This document shows, piece by piece, positions 39,028-47,367 of a stretch of DNA of 64,000 nucleotides. The notes beneath the pieces are model-generated. The model was not told the DNA's origin, did not search any database, and saw nothing but the letters and a program-made list of their open reading frames with translations. Positions within the stretch are counted from its first letter, which is position 1; every line of letters begins with the position of its first letter. Location of the stretch: positions 28,651 to 92,650 of the forward strand of contig JBGSTD010000039.1 of NCBI GenBank assembly GCA_041736675.1, given 5' to 3'. The stretch is from Salaquimonas sp041736675. GTDB lineage: Bacteria; Pseudomonadota; Alphaproteobacteria; Rhizobiales; Rhizobiaceae. A program made the translations under genes and the position numbers.

Positions 39028-39477
39028 CTATTTGTAACTTACACCATCAGCATCGAACTGGATGATGCGCATTTTCGGGGCGATGGATGTATCAACAATC
39101 ACGTAAAAAACGACGGTACGCGGCTGATCAAAACTCTTGAATGCCGCCTTTACCGGATAGACGCCTTGCAGGGGTGGCTGATCGGTATCAAGCGCAATTT
39201 CAAGGTCGGTGATATTGCCATCCTGCCCGCCGAGGATCGGATCGGCGCCAAGTTCGCCCGGATCAATGCGCGGTATCAAATCGGCAAAGAAATACTTTGC
39301 TGCTTCAGGCTGCTGAAGCGGATTATCGCCGCCCTCTTTGAGTGAACGGACCATTGCGTCCATGAATTTGCTGACAAGCCCGATTGCCACATCTGCCTGT
39401 GGGTCATCATTGGCAGCGAAAGTGGAACTGAACAGGGTTGATAGGAAAATCAAACAAAGGGCAATAATCTTCAACAT
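39028..39477 (-). CDS. secreted hypothetical protein
   Basis: 149 aa; signal peptide residues 1-21 (LIFLSTLFSSTFA-A). The mature part (AIGLVSKFMDAMVRSLKEGG...YFFADLIPRIDPGELGADPILGGQDGNITDL...VKAAFKSFDQPRTVVFYVIVD) resembles small periplasmic DUF3828-like proteins, but I am not sure of the family. Single gene. Confidence 0.68.
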   Translation of the reverse strand: MLKIIALCLIFLSTLFSSTFAANDDPQADVAIGLVSKFMDAMVRSLKEGGDNPLQQPEAAKYFFADLIPRIDPGELGADPILGGQDGNITDLEIALDTDQPPLQGVYPVKAAFKSFDQPRTVVFYVIVDTSIAPKMRIIQFDADGVSYK

Positions 39478-39561
39478 TCAATTTCTCCAGAAATATCAGA
39501 ACAAGTGTGCGGATGCGGCAAGCTTGGCGGCAATTGAAAATGAACAAAATGAACTTCGATC

Positions 39562-39912
39562 TTACCCGAATGGTTTCATGAAAACAAATGCTGCCCCGGC
39601 TGCAATAAGGACAAAACCGACCAGATGATTGATTGTTAAGCTCTCACCCAGGTAGGCGAATGAAAATCCTGCAAACACAATCAGGGTTATCACTTCCTGC
39701 ATCGTTTTGAGTTCTGCTGCACTCCAGACCTGGTGGCCGATGCGGTTTGCAGGGACAGCAAGGCAATATTCGAAAAAGGCGATGCCCCAGCTTGCGAGGA
39801 TGACCAGCCATAGCGCCTGACCAGGAAATTTCAGATGCCCGTACCAGGCAAAGGTCATGAAAATGTTGGACAGGGACAAAAGCAATATTGGGGTAATAGC
39901 TTGAAGCGACAT
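39562..39912 (-). CDS. DUF486 family membrane protein
   Basis: 116 aa, four membrane segments. NIFMTFAWYGHLKF, FFEYCLAVPANRIGH and ELKTMQEVITLIVFAGFS are DUF486 signatures; the fold is that of small drug/metabolite transporters. ATG preceded by GGAGAATC. Function unknown. Confidence 0.87.
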   Translation of the reverse strand: MSLQAITPILLLSLSNIFMTFAWYGHLKFPGQALWLVILASWGIAFFEYCLAVPANRIGHQVWSAAELKTMQEVITLIVFAGFSFAYLGESLTINHLVGFVLIAAGAAFVFMKPFG

Positions 39913-40029
39913 CGTGTGATTCTCCAGTTGGAAAACCAGCTTTTACATCGGCGATGGAAAATCAAAAGTGGTTTGATAAGAGATGTGCAACCAACCCTTC
40001 TGGCAAATGATTTTCAAACAGACCAGCGG

Positions 40030-41052
40030 TCACTGCGCAAGCCTGACTTCACCGACCTTGATACCATTCCAGTTTCTCAGTTCAGGATTGGTGAATCCTT
40101 TCAGGGCTTTATGTTCAGTTTCCGAAAGTCCCAGTTCACTTGCTTCAAGTAATGATTCAACCAATGAGGCACAGGCAACTTCGGCGGCGCGCGTCGTGCC
40201 ATCATGGCATTTCATGGCAGCGCCAAAACCAAGTTCAGGAATCGCAACCGTAAACACGCCCTCGGCGCCCGTCTTGGTGAAAACCCGATTGCCCATTGCC
40301 TTCATGAAATTTGTATCAAAGCGTCCGGTTCCGGCGACCATTTCGGGGTGGGCAATACAGGCATTGCGCAAGCGGTTCATTGCCTTGTTGCGCAGATCAC
40401 CACCACCCTCGCCTGTCGCCAGTTTGGCATAGGCGGTTGCAAGGTTCTGCAACGGGATCTCGTAGGTCGGGATTGAACAACCATCAATGCCGTAATTATT
40501 CTCGCCGTGTTTGGCGCCTGTCACGCTTTCGAGAATGCCGGCAATCTCGCGCTGAACCTTGTGGCCGAATTTCACATAGCCTGCAGGATCAATACCCTGA
40601 TGGGCAGCGAAAGCGAGAAACCCCGAGTGCTTGCCTGAACAATTGTTGTGAATGGCAGTTGCAAATTTACCAGACGCGGCAAGTTCACCTATATCGCGCG
40701 GGTGATACGGCAATTGGACGCCGCATTCGAGGCAAGTCTGATCCAGACCCGTGGCGGACAACATCTCCGCTGCGCCATCAGTCTGGAACTTTTCTCCGTT
40801 GTGCGAGGAGCAGGCGAGCGCCAGATGGCGCGGCTCAAAGCCGAACTTGTCGGCAGCGCCGCTTTCAACCAGAGCCAATGCCTGCAGCGCCTTGTTGGCC
40901 GAGCGTGGAAAGACGCCGCGTTCCGGGTCGCCAAAGGCCGCGACGATCCTGCCATTGGCGTCGCACACCACCGCGTCTACCTTGTGCACGCTTTCGAGGT
41001 ACTGGAATGCGTCATGGCCGCGGGTAACTTCGATCAAAAGGGAGGGTTTCAT
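40030..41052 (-). CDS. L-asparaginase II family protein (rhizobial AnsA type)
   Basis: 340 aa, the length of the Rhizobium-type asparaginases (unrelated to the E. coli enzymes). SLLIEVTRGHDAFQYLESVHKVDAVV at the N-terminus, ALACSSHNGEKFQTD and NNCSGKHSGFLAFAAHQG are the family blocks; ACSSHNGE and CSGKHSG hold the conserved Ser, Lys and Cys residues. Hydrolyses asparagine to aspartate. Monocistronic by spacing. Confidence 0.9.
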   Translation of the reverse strand: MKPSLLIEVTRGHDAFQYLESVHKVDAVVCDANGRIVAAFGDPERGVFPRSANKALQALALVESGAADKFGFEPRHLALACSSHNGEKFQTDGAAEMLSATGLDQTCLECGVQLPYHPRDIGELAASGKFATAIHNNCSGKHSGFLAFAAHQGIDPAGYVKFGHKVQREIAGILESVTGAKHGENNYGIDGCSIPTYEIPLQNLATAYAKLATGEGGGDLRNKAMNRLRNACIAHPEMVAGTGRFDTNFMKAMGNRVFTKTGAEGVFTVAIPELGFGAAMKCHDGTTRAAEVACASLVESLLEASELGLSETEHKALKGFTNPELRNWNGIKVGEVRLAQ

Positions 41053-41212
41053 GGAGCCAACTGTCGTGCTGATGCTATTGATATAGGAAATGCAATAGCG
41101 GTTTTCTGGCCAGAGTAAAGATTAGTGTAAAGTTTATTGCCAGCAAATGCGTTGGTGAGAGGTGGCATTTGCCGCAGCTCCGAAGGATATTTTCCGCCTT
41201 AAGGCAATCCAT

Positions 41213-41554
41213 TCAAACGGACTTTTCCGCGGTTCGGAACCAACGCATTTTTTCAGGGACGGGATCAATTCCTGCCTTGCCCAGCGGATTGCATTTGAGC
41301 ACCCGCCAAAAGGTCAGCCATCCTCCCGGCAGGAGGCCGTGTCGGGCAATCGCCTCGTAACCGTATTCAGAGCAAGTTGGCAGGTGACGGCAGGAGCGGC
41401 CGAAAAACGGCGAAAGGATCAATTGGTAAAGGCGGATGAAACCGATACCCAGCAGGCGTCCGGGCGTTTTTGGCCAGTTGCCGCTCCAGTTGCGTCCTTT
41501 GGCCGGAGAGGCTTGGCTTGAGGCATGACCATTGCTTTTATCGTCAGCGCACAC
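41213..41554 (-). CDS. yidD: membrane protein insertion efficiency factor YidD
   Basis: 113 aa from a GTG at 41554 that overlaps the end of the IscU-like gene by about 11 nt; no ATG is in frame. The YidD signature IRLYQLILSPFFGRSCRHLPTCSEYGYEAIARHG and WRVLKCNPLGKAGIDPVP are clear. A short membrane-peripheral helper of YidC-mediated insertion. In rhizobia yidD is commonly next to an IscU-like gene rather than rnpA. Confidence 0.88.
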   Translation of the reverse strand: MCADDKSNGHASSQASPAKGRNWSGNWPKTPGRLLGIGFIRLYQLILSPFFGRSCRHLPTCSEYGYEAIARHGLLPGGWLTFWRVLKCNPLGKAGIDPVPEKMRWFRTAEKSV

Positions 41555-42074
41555 CAAACTTGATCCCGGCGCTCGACAGCGCGTGAAGCGCGTGCTTTTT
41601 GGCCGTCGCCTGCTTTTCACGCTTTGCAGCCTTGGCCTTTGCCTCAATTTCCTCCACACAATCGACAACCGCGTCAAAGGTCAAAAGGGTGGACGCGTGG
41701 CGGGCCTTGTATTCACGGACCGGTTCAAGGAATTTCATTTCGGCAAACCGACCCTCAGGGGCGGGACCGCCCTCTTTCAACATGGCATATGCCTGCTTCT
41801 TCAGCTCTTTCAGTTCTGCCGCAGTTGCACCAATAACATTGCGCGCCATGATCGAGGACGATGCCTGACCAAGCGCACAGGCTTTTACATCGTGGGCAAA
41901 ATCGGTGACGGCTAGGCCGTTTGGCCCATCTTCCATCTTGAGATCAACGATTACCGTCGAGCCGCACAATTTTGAGTGGGCCTTTGCCGTCGCATCAGGC
42001 GCATCAAGCCTTCCGGTACGCGGAATGTTACCGGCATATTCAATTATTTTGGCATTATAAACTTCGTCCAGCAT
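41544..42074 (-). CDS. iron-sulfur cluster assembly scaffold protein (IscU/SufU/NifU-N like)
   Basis: 176 aa from the ATG at 42074. The three cluster-ligand cysteines are present: Cys37 (KLCGST), Cys66 (ACALGQAS) and Cys139 (VVDCVEE). After residue 145 a basic Lys/Ala tail is added. A scaffold for Fe-S assembly in the cytoplasm. Overlaps yidD, so translated together. Confidence 0.87.
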   Translation of the reverse strand: MLDEVYNAKIIEYAGNIPRTGRLDAPDATAKAHSKLCGSTVIVDLKMEDGPNGLAVTDFAHDVKACALGQASSSIMARNVIGATAAELKELKKQAYAMLKEGGPAPEGRFAEMKFLEPVREYKARHASTLLTFDAVVDCVEEIEAKAKAAKREKQATAKKHALHALSSAGIKFGVR

Positions 42075-42235
42075 CGGGCCTGCTCCGGTTTCTGTCCTCC
42101 CGAATATAGGTAGGAGTGGCGGAAAAATCGAGAGGGATTTTTCGGACATGCGGCGAGCCTGGTTTCGGTGGGGCTGGCGGTTGCAAAAGCGGTAAACTTG
42201 TCTAGTCTTGCCGGGCGATCTCTAAAGGGGAAATC

Positions 42236-43093
42236 ATGAGTATCCTGTTAACAGTCTTTTTGCCGCTATCGCTGGCAGTCATCATGTTTACCCTCGGACT
42301 TGGATTGAGGGTTTCGGACTTCACACGGGTTGTGGCACGGCCACTCGCCTTTGCAACCGGTGTTGCCGGTCAGGTGATCCTTCTGCCGGTGGTCGCCTAT
42401 CTGCTGATTCTCGCGTTTGGAATAAGGGGTGAACTGGCGGTCGGCATGATGATCCTGTCGCTTTGCCCGGGCGGGGTTACCTCCAATATCCTGTCCAAAT
42501 TTGCCAATGGCGATGTCGCCCTTTCCGTGACGCTGACAGGCGTTATCAGCCTTTTGTCGATTGTGACGGTTCCCCTTGTGGTTGCCTTTGCGATGCTCAC
42601 CTTCATGGGAGCCGAGGCGCCGCCGGTAAACATCACCCGCCTGGCCTTTTCGATGTTCGTGATTACCGCTGTGCCGGTGTTGATCGGTGTTCTTGTCGCC
42701 CATTTTGCAACGCGCTTTGCCGAAAAAGCGGAACCCTATCTTTCCAAGCTCGCCACAGTGCTTTTCGTCATCATTGTGATCGGTGCGCTGGCGGCCAACT
42801 GGCAGGCGTTTATCGACAATCTGCCAATTCTCGGCCCTGCCCTGATTGCGCTCAACATCATCCTGCTATTGCTTGGCGGCGGCATTGCGCGGCTCTTCGG
42901 GCTCACTGGCGAGGAAGTGAAAACCATCGCCATCGAGACCGGCATCCAGAATGCGACGCTCGGGATTACCGTTGGATCGCTGATCGCCGAAACCGTCGGT
43001 CTCAGCGCCTACTCGCTACCCTCGGGCGTTTACGGCATCACCATGTATCTGGTCACCCTGCCCTTTGTCTGGTGGGTGAGAAACCGGGAGTGA
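42236..43093 (+). CDS. bile acid:sodium symporter family (BASS) protein
   Basis: 285 aa; ATG with GGGGAAA upstream. About nine membrane segments; MMILSLCPGGVTSNILSKFANGDVALSVTLTG and IETGIQNATLGITVG hold the crossover-helix and Na+-site residues of the family. Imports an organic anion with sodium; substrate unknown. Stands alone. Confidence 0.88.
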   Translation: MSILLTVFLPLSLAVIMFTLGLGLRVSDFTRVVARPLAFATGVAGQVILLPVVAYLLILAFGIRGELAVGMMILSLCPGGVTSNILSKFANGDVALSVTLTGVISLLSIVTVPLVVAFAMLTFMGAEAPPVNITRLAFSMFVITAVPVLIGVLVAHFATRFAEKAEPYLSKLATVLFVIIVIGALAANWQAFIDNLPILGPALIALNIILLLLGGGIARLFGLTGEEVKTIAIETGIQNATLGITVGSLIAETVGLSAYSLPSGVYGITMYLVTLPFVWWVRNRE

Positions 43094-43132
43094 GTAGGGG
43101 ATTTTGCTGAATAATTACAAGGGGGGTTAAGC

Positions 43133-43402
43133 ATGTTCTTTTTGAAGACCGCTAACATAATGGCATGGATTTTGGTTGTTGTGGGAAGCATTAGGACTTT
43201 GACAGCTTTGGCGTTTGCAACGATTGTTCTTGATCACGAAAAAATGATTGCATTCTCAAAGCGATATCTGGGGGCAAGCACTTCGGGTGAAGCTATTGAA
43301 TCGGGCCTGCTAATATTTGCTGCGGGAATTGTCCTTGGCCTATTGGTCATAATTGCCAAAAATTCCTCTAAAAATAGTAATATACGAGTAGGAAAAGAAT
43401 GA
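43133..43402 (+). CDS. small hypothetical membrane protein
   Basis: 89 aa; ATG with GGGGGG upstream. Two hydrophobic segments (MAWILVVVGSIRTLTALAFATIVL and LLIFAAGIVLGLLVIIA) around a short loop with KRYLGASTSGEAIE, ending in a charged tail. No family recognised. Confidence 0.6.
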   Translation: MFFLKTANIMAWILVVVGSIRTLTALAFATIVLDHEKMIAFSKRYLGASTSGEAIESGLLIFAAGIVLGLLVIIAKNSSKNSNIRVGKE

Positions 43403-43453
43403 TCATCTCCTGTGTCTGATTTAAATCAGGCCGCAGAATTATAGGTTGTGAAA

Positions 43454-43735
43454 ATGACGATCAAAACTTCAAAATTTGATGCGGCCGATTATCTCGATAG
43501 CCCCGCCATGATAGCAGCCTATATCGAGGCTGCCCTCGAAGACGGCGACCCGAAGACAATTTCCATGGCCTTGGGTGATGTTGCCCGCGCCAAGGGCATG
43601 ACGGATATTGCGAAAGAGGCCGGTATCACCCGTGAGGCGCTTTATAAATCCCTCAGTGACAAGGGAGACCCGAAGCTTTCAACTCTGATGGGGGTGTTCA
43701 AGGCGCTGGGGCTGAAATTGCGGGTTGAAGGCTGA
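43454..43735 (+). CDS. addiction-module antidote protein, HigA-type
   Basis: 93 aa from the ATG at 43454. FDAADYLDSPAMIAAYIEAALEDGDPK and the helix-turn-helix MTDIAKEAGITREALYKSLSDKGDPKLSTLMGVFKALGLKL are typical of the family of putative antidote proteins normally encoded directly behind a RelE/HigB-like toxin. Here the upstream 50 nt and the small membrane protein before it show no such toxin, so it is an orphan antitoxin or has been kept as a regulator. Confidence 0.88.
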   Translation: MTIKTSKFDAADYLDSPAMIAAYIEAALEDGDPKTISMALGDVARAKGMTDIAKEAGITREALYKSLSDKGDPKLSTLMGVFKALGLKLRVEG

Positions 43736-43852
43736 CGAAAAAGACGCTTTATTTGGCCTCCGCGGCAACCTGGTAATGTCCCGTTCATACCTGATGGCAA
43801 TCGTCCGAGAAGAAGCCCGGCAGCTACCGGCTGCCGGACCTGAACTGCTAAA

Positions 43853-44104
43853 TCACTTCTTAGGCTTTTTGGGAGGTTTTGGTGCCTTTGGCGGCTTTGG
43901 TGCTTTGGGAGGTTTTGGTGAGTTGATTGGTTTTCCGCCAAGTTCCCAAAGCTTGTTAAACGTATCCGATACCGGGTCAGTAATTGTTGCTCCACCGGAT
44001 CCTGCTCCTGGGGGAGCCTGATCTAAAATTACAGGGCCACCGGGATTGCCAGGTCTTTGGTCCGGACTACCATCACCTTCGCCATTTGGGCCAGGTCTTA
44101 CCAT
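43853..44104 (-). CDS. small Gly/Pro-rich protein with Pro-Lys tail
   Basis: 83 aa; ATG preceded by TAGGAGC at a good distance. The N-terminal half is Gly/Pro/Asp rich (GPNGEGDGSPDQRPGNPGGP); the last 22 residues are near-perfect repeats of PKPPKA ending PKKPKK. No signal peptide. No family recognised; the good ribosome site is the main reason to believe it. Confidence 0.5.
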   Translation of the reverse strand: MVRPGPNGEGDGSPDQRPGNPGGPVILDQAPPGAGSGGATITDPVSDTFNKLWELGGKPINSPKPPKAPKPPKAPKPPKKPKK

Positions 44105-44427
44105 GATAAAGCTCCTATTAGAAAAAGCCCCTCGAAAATCATACAGGAATTTTTGAATAACTCAACTTAGTCACTGCTGAATTACGGTATCCAAATACCA
44201 CATTTTTAACCCATTGAAATCACTGTGTTTTTAAAACCACTTTCAAAAAACAGCACTTGACGGGGATTTCGTCCTCGCTTATACACCGCTTCGAACGGGC
44301 TCTTGCAGACATGCGGGAGCCTGATGCATTTTCCGGACTTACGTGTGGCAGTTGATTTTGGCGCATTTTTGGACGGCAAGAAATCCCCGAGGAGTTTTGC
44401 CCGGGGGAAACCAACAAGGTAAAGACT
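44105..44427. other. upstream region of the ribosomal-protein operon
   Basis: 323 nt with no gene. Holds the promoter at 44257-44285 and a leader of roughly 135 nt before rplM, with a GC-rich, hairpin-like part (CCCCGAGGAG, CCCGGGGG) shortly before the start. Whether L13 binds it cannot be told by eye. Confidence 0.6.
44257..44285 (+). promoter_or_regulatory. sigma-70-type promoter of rplM-rpsI
   Basis: TTGACG, 17-nt spacer, TATACA: near-consensus -35 and -10 boxes at ideal spacing, about 140 nt upstream of rplM. Confidence 0.7.
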
Positions 44428-44892
44428 ATGAAAACATTCAGCCAGAAGCCGGCCGAAGTGGTGAAAAAATGGGTGCTTATCGATGCACAGGACCTCGTCC
44501 TTGGTCGTTTGGCCTCTATTGTTGCACTGCGCCTGCGCGGTAAGCACAAAGCCACCTTCACTCCCCACGTTGACGACGGTGACAATATCATCATCATCAA
44601 TGCTGAAAAGGTGAAACTGACCGGCAAAAAATACACCGACAAGAAATACTACTGGCACACCGGCCACCCGGGCGGCATCAAGGAGCGCACAGCGCGCCAG
44701 ATCATCGAAGGCCGTTTTCCTGAGCGCGTTGTTCAGAAAGCTGTCGAGCGCATGTTGCCTGAAGGCCCGCTTGGCCGTGTTCAGTTGAAAAACCTGCGCG
44801 TTTATGCAGGTGCAAACCATCCGCACGAGGCACAGAGCCCTGAAGTGCTGGATGTTGCCGCAATGAATTCGAAAAACAAGAGGACCGCATAA
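44428..44892 (+). CDS. rplM: 50S ribosomal protein L13
   Basis: 154 aa. KKWVLIDAQDLVLGRLASIVA, GDNIIIINAEKVKLTGKK, YYWHTGHPGGIK and the C-terminal LRVYAGANHPHEAQSPEVLDV are textbook L13. First gene of the operon, overlapping rpsI by one base (TAATG). Assembly protein of the large subunit. Confidence 0.98.
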   Translation: MKTFSQKPAEVVKKWVLIDAQDLVLGRLASIVALRLRGKHKATFTPHVDDGDNIIIINAEKVKLTGKKYTDKKYYWHTGHPGGIKERTARQIIEGRFPERVVQKAVERMLPEGPLGRVQLKNLRVYAGANHPHEAQSPEVLDVAAMNSKNKRTA

Positions 44893-45380
44893 TGGCTGAG
44901 CTCAATTCACTCGAAGAACTGGGCAGCGCGGTAGCCATGGCTGCTGTTTCAGCAGAAAACGCTGCTCCTGTTTATGTTCAAAAACTCGATGCCCAGGGCC
45001 GCGCCTATGCGACCGGCAAGCGTAAAGATGCGGTTGCCCGCGTCTGGATCAAGCCGGGTTCCGGCAAGATCACGATCAACACAAAAGACTATACAGCCTA
45101 TTTTGGCCGTCCGGTGCTGCAGATGCTCATCCATCAGCCGCTCAAAGTGGCTGGCCGTGATGGTCAGTATGATATCGTTGCAACTGTTACCGGCGGCGGT
45201 CTTTCAGGCCAGGCTGGTGCTGTTCGTCACGGCATTTCAAAGGCGTTGACCTATTTTGAACCTGAACTGCGCGCAGTTCTGAAAAAAGGCGGCTTCCTGA
45301 CCCGCGACAGCCGCGTTGTAGAGCGCAAGAAGTTCGGCAAGGCAAAAGCCCGCCGTTCTTTCCAGTTCTCCAAACGTTAA
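44892..45380 (+). CDS. rpsI: 30S ribosomal protein S9
   Basis: 162 aa. A ~35-residue N-terminal extension typical of rhizobial S9 precedes the conserved YATGKRKDAVARVWIKPGSG; the C-terminus is the usual SRVVERKKFGKAKARRSFQFSKR with its terminal Arg that reaches the P-site tRNA. Followed by a strong terminator. Confidence 0.98.
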   Translation: MAELNSLEELGSAVAMAAVSAENAAPVYVQKLDAQGRAYATGKRKDAVARVWIKPGSGKITINTKDYTAYFGRPVLQMLIHQPLKVAGRDGQYDIVATVTGGGLSGQAGAVRHGISKALTYFEPELRAVLKKGGFLTRDSRVVERKKFGKAKARRSFQFSKR

Positions 45381-45406
45381 GATCAGGCCAGTTTATGAAT
45401 TTCGAG

Positions 45407-45432
45407 AAGCCCGCAGCAATGCGGGCTTTTTG
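45407..45432 (+). terminator. rho-independent terminator of rplM-rpsI
   Basis: AAGCCCGC / GCGGGCTT stem with a 5-6 nt loop, followed by five T, 27 nt after the rpsI stop. Confidence 0.88.
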
Positions 45433-45442
45433 CTTTTTAATG

Positions 45443-45487
45443 ATCAAGTCTTGCGCATTCGGCAGGTTATATCAGTACTGATTTGAT
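45443..45487. repeat. diverged 45-bp palindromic repeat
   Basis: Starts ATCAAGTCTTGCGCATTCGG and ends CTGATTTGAT: exactly the length of the unit at 14161 and matching it at both ends (one mismatch in the arms), with a different middle. Lies just after the rpsI terminator. Confidence 0.6.
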
Positions 45488-45494
45488 TGAACGA

Positions 45495-46085
45495 TCACTC
45501 TTGATTTTTACGATATGCATGTTGATTCGCTTCAAATCTTCTCCAAACATGCATATGCCCCTTCTGGCGAGCATCAGCCAGCCAGAGTTTTCTTCGTGTT
45601 TCCGGTGCTTCCAACTCCCGATATTTGCCATTCGAGAATTTCGGCCAATCTATTGCTAAACCAAGTGAGACCATTTCAGCCGAGAGGTCGCGACCATCAT
45701 CCAAATAGCAATGCGCCACGGTTCTACCGTAATCATCTCGCGCAGTGATTTCTGCTCGAATTTTTTTCCCTTTGCATAGGTTCACCAAAGCCCATTTGGC
45801 ATTTTTTCCAAATGGGTGGTTCAACTCGGGCGCGTCAATGCCAAACAAGCGTATTTGTGTTTTTTGAATAATCAATGTGTCTCCATCTACAATTTGCGCA
45901 AAGCCATTCAAAGTGGTCACTTCAAGCGTTGTAGTAGCGATACTCGGATCAAACGGTGCTGGCTGGACTTTAAAATCAAAGAGTGGTGGAGCAGGTGTCG
46001 TTCGCTTCCTTTTCCTTCTGGGTTTTCTTGAGATGGCAAAGATCGCAACACCCGCTAAGAACAAAACAAGTAATAAAATTTCCAT
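45495..46085 (-). CDS. thermonuclease (SNase) family protein, membrane-anchored
   Basis: 196 aa. One N-terminal membrane segment (LLLVLFLAGVAIFAI) followed by a very basic RKPRRKRKR. The SNase domain shows IVDGDTLIIQKTQIRLFGIDAPELNHPFG, the Arg/Asp and Glu catalytic set, and DDYGRTVAHCYLDDGRDLSAEMV. A Ca2+-dependent nuclease facing the periplasm by topology, or held at the membrane with the domain inside. Confidence 0.87.
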   Translation of the reverse strand: MEILLLVLFLAGVAIFAISRKPRRKRKRTTPAPPLFDFKVQPAPFDPSIATTTLEVTTLNGFAQIVDGDTLIIQKTQIRLFGIDAPELNHPFGKNAKWALVNLCKGKKIRAEITARDDYGRTVAHCYLDDGRDLSAEMVSLGLAIDWPKFSNGKYRELEAPETRRKLWLADARQKGHMHVWRRFEANQHAYRKNQE

Positions 46086-46494
46086 CTCTATTTAGCCTTA
46101 GGATGTATCGACATTAAAAATTTGAAAGAACACAGTTGGTCGTTGTGATTAATTTGAAATATACTGCTTAAGGTTGTCAATCCAAAGGTTTCCTGTATCG
46201 CCCACCGAAGGTTCGCTCCATTGCGATTTGAACCAGTCCGCCGCTCATAGGTGCGTTTCTCAAATCTGTCGCCGTTAGACCCCGCTTCCCATCTTCACAA
46301 TCATGTCACAATGGCCCTTTACTGGGTAAAGCAGGCTACAAATGGTCATTATCCGTTGGCATCCGCCTATGCCCCTCTTGCCCATTGTCTGCAATCTGGC
46401 ATAATCGCACCAACTGATTTGCCAGATATATTCCCGTTTGAACCATCCTCGGCAATTTCCGCCATTCAACCCTGACGATACCCGGAGAGACTTA
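46086..46494. other. 409-nt gene-free stretch
   Basis: Between the divergent SNase and lytic transglycosylase genes. It contains short inverted motifs (CTTTAC-TGG-GTAAAG) but no gene or repeat I can support. Promoters of both genes must lie here. Confidence 0.55.
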
Positions 46495-47310
46495 ATGACA
46501 TTTTGCAAACCTTCCCTTGCCGCTCTTGCGCTTGCTTCCGGCGTGGTTCTGTCTCCTCTAGGGACAACGGATGCAAATGCCGCTTTTTGTTCTGACAGTC
46601 CTGCCCGGTTCGAAGAATGGAAAGGCGCAATCAAGGCAGAATACAAAGGCCAGTTCAAAGCCTCGACGCTTAACAAGCTGGATGGCGTGAAATATTCCAG
46701 CACGGTCATCAAATCGGATCGTAACCAGAAGAGTTTCAAGCTGTCGTTTGGCGAATTTTACAAGAAGCGCGCTGGCGGTGTCGCCTCGGGTGCCCGCAAG
46801 AAAATCAAGCAATACCAGAAATATTTCGCCAAGGCTGAAGCGCAATATGGCGTTCAACCGGAAATCATCGCCGCTATTTGGGGCCTCGAATCCGGTTTTG
46901 GCAATTATAAAGGCCAGCAGCTGCCAATTCTCGAATCCATTGCCACGCTCGCCTATGACTGCCGCCGCACGGAACTCTTCAACCGCGAACTCAAATCGGC
47001 TTTCACCGTGATTGAGCGCGGAATTTATGACCTGTCAAAAGCGCGCGGCGCCTGGGCTGGTGAAATCGGCCAGACGCAATTTCTGCCCTCCTCATTCCTT
47101 CAGGGCGCAGCAGATTATGACGGCGGCGGCGTAGATGTGTTCAATTCTGCTGCTGACGTTATCGGCTCGACCGCCAAATGGTTTGCCGCCAATGGCTGGC
47201 AGTCCGGCGGAGACTTCCACGAAGGATCAGCCAATTACAACGTGATCAAGAAATGGAACAAGGCGACCGTCTATCAGCAGACGATTGCGAAACTTGCCGA
47301 CGAGATTTGA
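46495..47310 (+). CDS. lytic murein transglycosylase (SLT_2/MltB-like), short form
   Basis: 271 aa from an ATG with GGAGAG upstream. Signal peptide to about residue 30 (DANA-A). The SLT_2 domain has the catalytic Glu132 in WGLESGFGNYKG, and GEIGQTQFLPSSFLQGAADYDGGGVD. Cleaves peptidoglycan with 1,6-anhydro products. Shorter than the ~400-residue members because it lacks a C-terminal peptidoglycan-binding domain. Confidence 0.9.
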   Translation: MTFCKPSLAALALASGVVLSPLGTTDANAAFCSDSPARFEEWKGAIKAEYKGQFKASTLNKLDGVKYSSTVIKSDRNQKSFKLSFGEFYKKRAGGVASGARKKIKQYQKYFAKAEAQYGVQPEIIAAIWGLESGFGNYKGQQLPILESIATLAYDCRRTELFNRELKSAFTVIERGIYDLSKARGAWAGEIGQTQFLPSSFLQGAADYDGGGVDVFNSAADVIGSTAKWFAANGWQSGGDFHEGSANYNVIKKWNKATVYQQTIAKLADEI

Positions 47311-47332
47311 TCAGTTACAACCCTTAAAGCTG

Positions 47333-47357
47333 CATTCCCGGGCAAGACCCGGGAATG
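47333..47357. repeat. dispersed palindrome, 10-bp perfect stem
   Basis: CATTCCCGGG, loop CAAGA, CCCGGGAATG; sister of the 14734 element, with the loop in the opposite sense. Lies between convergent genes, where it may also stop transcription. Confidence 0.8.
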
Positions 47358-47367
47358 ATGGCTACCA

